NCBI GenBank assembly: GCA_020446665.1
Contig: JAGREF010000015.1
Coordinates: 1-7,993 of the forward strand
Length of the DNA stretch: 7,993 bases
Source: Sphingomonadaceae bacterium
GTDB taxonomy: Bacteria > Pseudomonadota > Alphaproteobacteria > Sphingomonadales > Sphingomonadaceae
Direction of reading: 5' to 3'
This document shows, in pieces, positions 6,437 to 7,993 of the stretch. The translations under genes and the position numbers were made by a program. Numbering within the stretch: the stretch's first letter is position 1; every line of letters starts with the position of its first letter. Below the pieces are notes generated by a model. The model had not been told where the DNA came from. It was given only the letters and a program-made list of their open reading frames with translations, and searched no databases.

Positions 6437-7861
6437 ATGGCTGTGAAATATAGCAATCTGATCGATGGCGAGATGGTGCAAACCGCCGACATGCTCGAAG
6501 TCGTGAACCCCGCCAATGAAGAGGTGATCGGCCTGGTCCCGTCTTGCGGAGCGGATGAGCTGGACCGTGCCGTGGCCGGTGCGCGCCGTGCCTTCAAGAC
6601 GTGGAAGAGCACCCCGGTGGATGATCGCCGCGCCGTGATCAACAAGATGGCCGAAGCCATCAAGGAAAACTTTGACGAGCTGTTCCGCCTGCTGACCGCA
6701 GAACAGGGCAAGCCGCATGCGCAGGCGCAGATGGAAATCGGTGCCGCCCCCGCGATCATGCAGGCGCAGGCAACGCTCAATCTCGATGAAGTGATCAACG
6801 AAGACAGCGAAGAGCGCCTGAGCCGCACCCGCCGCGTGCCGGTGGGCGTGGTTGGTGGCATCGTGCCGTGGAACTTCCCGGTTCTGATGGCGGTGCAGAA
6901 GATTGCCCCCGCCCTGCTCTCAGGCTGCACCATCGTGCTCAAGCCTTCCCCCTTCACCCCGCTGACGACGCTGCGGATTGCCGAATTGTGGAAGGACATC
7001 GTGCCCGCTGGTGTGGTCAGCATCATCACCGGCGAAGAATCGCTCGGCCCGCTGATCACCGCCCATCCGGATATCGACAAGATCACTTTCACCGGCTCCA
7101 CCGCGACCGGCAAGAAGATCATGGAAGGCGCCAGCAAGGATCTGAAGCGGATCACGCTGGAACTGGGCGGCAATGATGCCTCCATCGTCCTGCCGGATGC
7201 CGATGTGTCCAAGGTGGCAGAACAGCTCTTCTGGTCCAGCTTCAGCAATGCCGGGCAGATCTGCGTGGCGGCCAAGCGCGTCTATATCCACGAGGATATC
7301 TATGACGAGCTGAGCCAGGCAATTGCCGAATATGCCAAGACCGTGGTGGTCGGTGATGGCGCGCAGCAGGGCACCGGCGTGGGCCCGATCCAGAACAAGA
7401 AGCAGTTCGAGCGCGTGTGCGAGCTGGTTCAGGATGCCAAGGATAATGGCTACAAATTCCTGGTTGGCGGCGATGTTGATCCGTCGGGTAGCGGCTATTT
7501 CATGCCGATCACCATTCTCGACAATCCGCCGGAAGATGCCCGCATCGTGGCCGAGGAACAGTTCGGCCCGGTCATGCCGCTGATGAAATTCTCCACCACG
7601 GATGAAGTGATCCAGCGTGCTAATGCCAGCGATTACGGCCTTGCCGGTGCAGTGTGGACCGGCAATCCGGAAAAGGGCGTAGAAATCGCTGAACAGCTGG
7701 AAACCGGCACGGTGTGGATCAATGAATATCTCCACCTCTCACCCTTTGCGCCCTTTGGCGGGCACAAGCAGTCGGGCTTTGGCGCTGAATATGGCGTCGA
7801 GGGGCTGAAGGAATTCACCTATTCGCAGGTGATCACCGTCAAGAAGAACGCCATGGCCTGA
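6437..7861 (+). CDS. NAD(P)-dependent aldehyde dehydrogenase
   Basis: A 474-residue member of the aldehyde dehydrogenase superfamily, which oxidises aldehydes to carboxylic acids in the cytosol. The complete active site is visible: Asn146 in PWNFP, Lys169 in LKPSPFTP, the Rossmann FTGST at 218-222, the general base Glu242 in ELGGND, the nucleophile Cys276 in NAGQICVAAKR and Glu374 in EEQFGPV. Length and motif spacing are normal for the family. The start is ATG 6437, with AAGGAGA at 6424-6430 six bases upstream, a strong ribosome site. No signal peptide is present, so it acts on the other side of the membrane from the PQQ enzyme before it, and the aldehyde would have to cross. The gene order suggests the pair takes an alcohol to an acid. 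Whether the substrate is aromatic or aliphatic is not decidable from the sequence. Confidence 0.95.
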   Translation: MAVKYSNLIDGEMVQTADMLEVVNPANEEVIGLVPSCGADELDRAVAGARRAFKTWKSTPVDDRRAVINKMAEAIKENFDELFRLLTAEQGKPHAQAQMEIGAAPAIMQAQATLNLDEVINEDSEERLSRTRRVPVGVVGGIVPWNFPVLMAVQKIAPALLSGCTIVLKPSPFTPLTTLRIAELWKDIVPAGVVSIITGEESLGPLITAHPDIDKITFTGSTATGKKIMEGASKDLKRITLELGGNDASIVLPDADVSKVAEQLFWSSFSNAGQICVAAKRVYIHEDIYDELSQAIAEYAKTVVVGDGAQQGTGVGPIQNKKQFERVCELVQDAKDNGYKFLVGGDVDPSGSGYFMPITILDNPPEDARIVAEEQFGPVMPLMKFSTTDEVIQRANASDYGLAGAVWTGNPEKGVEIAEQLETGTVWINEYLHLSPFAPFGGHKQSGFGAEYGVEGLKEFTYSQVITVKKNAMA

Positions 7862-7868
7862 TCAGGCC
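7855..7868. repeat. 14-base perfect palindrome across the aldehyde dehydrogenase stop codon
   Basis: GGCCTGATCAGGCC reads the same on both strands and contains the TGA stop (7859-7861). As RNA it can fold only into a five-pair stem with a four-base loop. It is the first of three adjacent hairpin-capable elements; chance is possible. Confidence 0.5.
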
Positions 7869-7876
7869 GGTTACGT

Positions 7877-7894
7877 CCTCAAGGGTCGTTGAGG
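7877..7894. repeat. Short inverted repeat downstream of the aldehyde dehydrogenase
   Basis: CCTCAA (7877-7882) and TTGAGG (7889-7894) can pair across a six-base loop. There is no T tract after it, so it is probably not a terminator on its own. It sits just before the stronger hairpin at 7901. Confidence 0.35.
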
Positions 7895-7900
7895 TCAGCA

Positions 7901-7935
7901 GGGGCGGGGGAGCAATCCTCCGCCCCTTTGCTTTG
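7901..7935 (+). terminator. Probable intrinsic terminator of the alcohol/aldehyde dehydrogenase operon
   Basis: Bases 7901-7911 pair with 7916-7926 over eleven positions (one G-U), closed by a GCAA tetraloop, and the stem is followed by a moderately T-rich tail (TTTGCTTTGG). It lies 39 bases after the aldehyde dehydrogenase stop. The stem could also act on a transcript coming from the right edge, although that side lacks a T tract. Confidence 0.72.
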
Positions 7936-7952
7936 GCAGCAGCCGGGGTAGC

Positions 7953-7993
7953 CTAGGCCTGGATCACGTCCTGTTCGATCGCGCCGAAGATCG
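7953..7993 (-). CDS. Possible C-terminal end of an unidentified minus-strand gene
   Basis: Reading leftward from the window edge, one frame gives the last residues IFGAIEQDVIQA followed by TAG (7955-7953). The composition looks protein-like, and the stop falls just before the hairpin at 7926-7901, as expected for a gene converging on the aldehyde dehydrogenase. Only twelve residues are visible, so no family can be assigned and the gene itself is not certain. Confidence 0.4.
   Translation of the reverse strand, partial: IFGAIEQDVIQA

Noticed and set aside
1..7993. Mobile elements, CRISPR arrays, tRNAs or prophage parts
   Set aside because: I found no transposase or integrase motifs, terminal inverted repeats, regularly spaced repeats or tRNA-like folds. 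The deletions in 2543-4213 have no visible insertion sequence remains.

Overview
The window looks like part of the chromosome (or a large replicon) of an aromatic-degrading alphaproteobacterium, most likely a sphingomonad (Sphingobium/Novosphingobium/Erythrobacter type). The reasons are its GC-rich third positions, the close resemblance of the first gene to LigC of the sphingomonad protocatechuate 4,5-cleavage (lignin) pathway, a LigW-like decarboxylase remnant, and a Tat-exported dienelactone-hydrolase-like protein with an 'MCDE' N-terminus.

Layout: (1) 1-531, the C-terminal part of LigC, cut by the window edge; (2) 534-1526, an aldo/keto reductase only two bases downstream, probably co-transcribed with ligC; (3) 1546-2418 on the minus strand, converging on it, a dienelactone-hydrolase-family protein with a Tat/lipoprotein signal; (4) 2543-4213, a decayed block holding a LigW-like amidohydrolase that stops halfway and an ANL-superfamily acyl-CoA synthetase with one frameshift, two apparent in-frame deletions and one nonsense codon; (5) 4255-6387, an intact PQQ-dependent alcohol dehydrogenase with a C-terminal cytochrome c domain and a lipoprotein signal; (6) 6437-7861, an NAD(P)-dependent aldehyde dehydrogenase; (7) a series of hairpins ending in a likely terminator (7901-7935), then the possible C-terminal end of an unrecognised minus-strand gene at the right edge.

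How the genes may work together: the PQQ enzyme would oxidise a primary alcohol to an aldehyde in the periplasm and pass electrons through its own haem, and the cytosolic aldehyde dehydrogenase would oxidise the aldehyde to an acid. The ruined acyl-CoA synthetase just upstream could once have activated that acid, but this is inference. LigC and the aldo/keto reductase belong to the aromatic ring-cleavage side. The most notable points are the Asp-Tyr-Asp signature in the PQQ enzyme, which predicts lanthanide rather than calcium use, and two adjacent catabolic genes decaying between intact neighbours. I saw no clear sign of a wholly new type of system. There are no RNA genes, insertion sequences or CRISPR arrays, and no gene-free stretch longer than about 135 bases.
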